Assembly (NCBI GenBank): GCA_006227965.1
Contig: SBFL01000270.1
Coordinates: forward strand, 1 to 5,669
Direction: 5' to 3'
DNA length: 5,669 nucleotides
DNA from: Bacteroidota bacterium
Lineage (GTDB): Bacteria > Bacteroidota > Bacteroidia > Flavobacteriales > Flavobacteriaceae
This document shows, piece after piece, positions 5,516 through 5,669 of this stretch. The position numbers and the translations under genes are program-made. The notes under the pieces were generated by a model. That model ran no database searches. It worked only from the letters and a program-made list of their open reading frames with translations, and was not told the DNA's origin. The stretch's first letter is position 1. Every line of letters starts with the position of its first letter.

Positions 5516-5669
5516 ATGAGAAATTCTTTCCTGAAGGCAGGAGTATTTTTGCTTGCCCTGTGCCTGATGCCACTCAATGCAGAAAGTCAAAGAAGAAAAA
5601 AAACCAATGATCCAGACCTATACCCTGAGCAGCTTTATTCCTCCATGGAATACCGGCTTGTTGGCCCTT
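5516..5669 (+). CDS. Start of an exported sortilin/VPS10-type BNR-repeat protein, 3'-truncated
   Basis: The frame opens with ATG at 5516 and stays open for 51 residues to the window edge, so only the N-terminus is seen. It begins with a clear secretory signal: MRNSFLK, then the hydrophobic stretch AGVFLLALCLMPL and a likely cleavage near NAESQ, followed by a very basic RRKK segment. The visible mature part ends SSMEYRLVGP. From memory, Bacteroidota glycosyl-hydrolase-like proteins with WD40/YVTN/BNR repeats of the VPS10/sortilin type begin with a phrase of the form 'L(E/K)YR.(I/V)GP.RGGR' just after the signal peptide, and this matches as far as it goes. Such proteins are large (often about 1,000 residues), beta-propeller based and secreted; their substrates are poorly known. 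Family assignment rests on this short motif plus the signal peptide. No Shine-Dalgarno sequence is visible before the ATG. Confidence 0.75.
   Translation, partial: MRNSFLKAGVFLLALCLMPLNAESQRRKKTNDPDLYPEQLYSSMEYRLVGP

Noticed and set aside
1..5669. Mobile elements, CRISPR arrays, tRNA/rRNA genes or a defence system
   Set aside because: No transposase, terminal inverted repeats, regular spaced repeats, tRNA-like cloverleaf or defence-family protein was seen anywhere in the window.

Overview
The window most likely comes from a marine-type member of the Bacteroidota, probably a Flavobacteriaceae relative with fairly high GC. The support is indirect. Two start regions carry the Bacteroidota promoter pattern (a TTTG-like -33 element about 20 nt before TAnnTTTG). 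Most genes lack a clear Shine-Dalgarno sequence. The gene families are also typical of this group: a lipoprotein RidA, an exported DmpA/P1-type peptidase, and the start of an exported sortilin-type BNR-repeat protein. Genus level cannot be read from the sequence.

Layout: a gamma-glutamyltransferase-family (YwrD-like) enzyme runs in from the left edge on the plus strand and ends at 1535. A 272-bp gap holds a good promoter candidate, then a complete 12-helix MATE efflux transporter lies at 1808-3196 (+). It converges, across about 50 bp, on a three-gene minus-strand cluster. Read in the direction of transcription, this is a RidA-family lipoprotein (5332-4856), a small four-helix membrane protein (4832-4470) and an exported DmpA-family N-terminal-nucleophile aminopeptidase (4375-3248). 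A 183-bp divergent intergenic region with a perfect 15-bp palindrome and a 9-bp direct repeat separates this cluster from a plus-strand gene starting at 5516. That gene's first 51 residues look like the N-terminus of a secreted VPS10/sortilin-type BNR protein; it runs off the right edge.

Working together: three of the six genes (GGT-like enzyme, DmpA peptidase, RidA) belong to families that act on small peptides or on amino-acid-derived reactive metabolites. RidA and DmpA both carry export signals, so a role in peptide or amino-acid handling in the cell envelope is plausible but inferred. The MATE pump is probably an independent transcription unit. No mobile element, CRISPR array, tRNA, rRNA or defence island is visible. 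I see no clearly new system. The points most worth a second look are the lipid-anchored RidA that lacks the catalytic arginine, the GGT-like enzyme whose classical glutamate-binding residues are replaced, and the possible RNA structure that abuts the dmpA ribosome-binding region.
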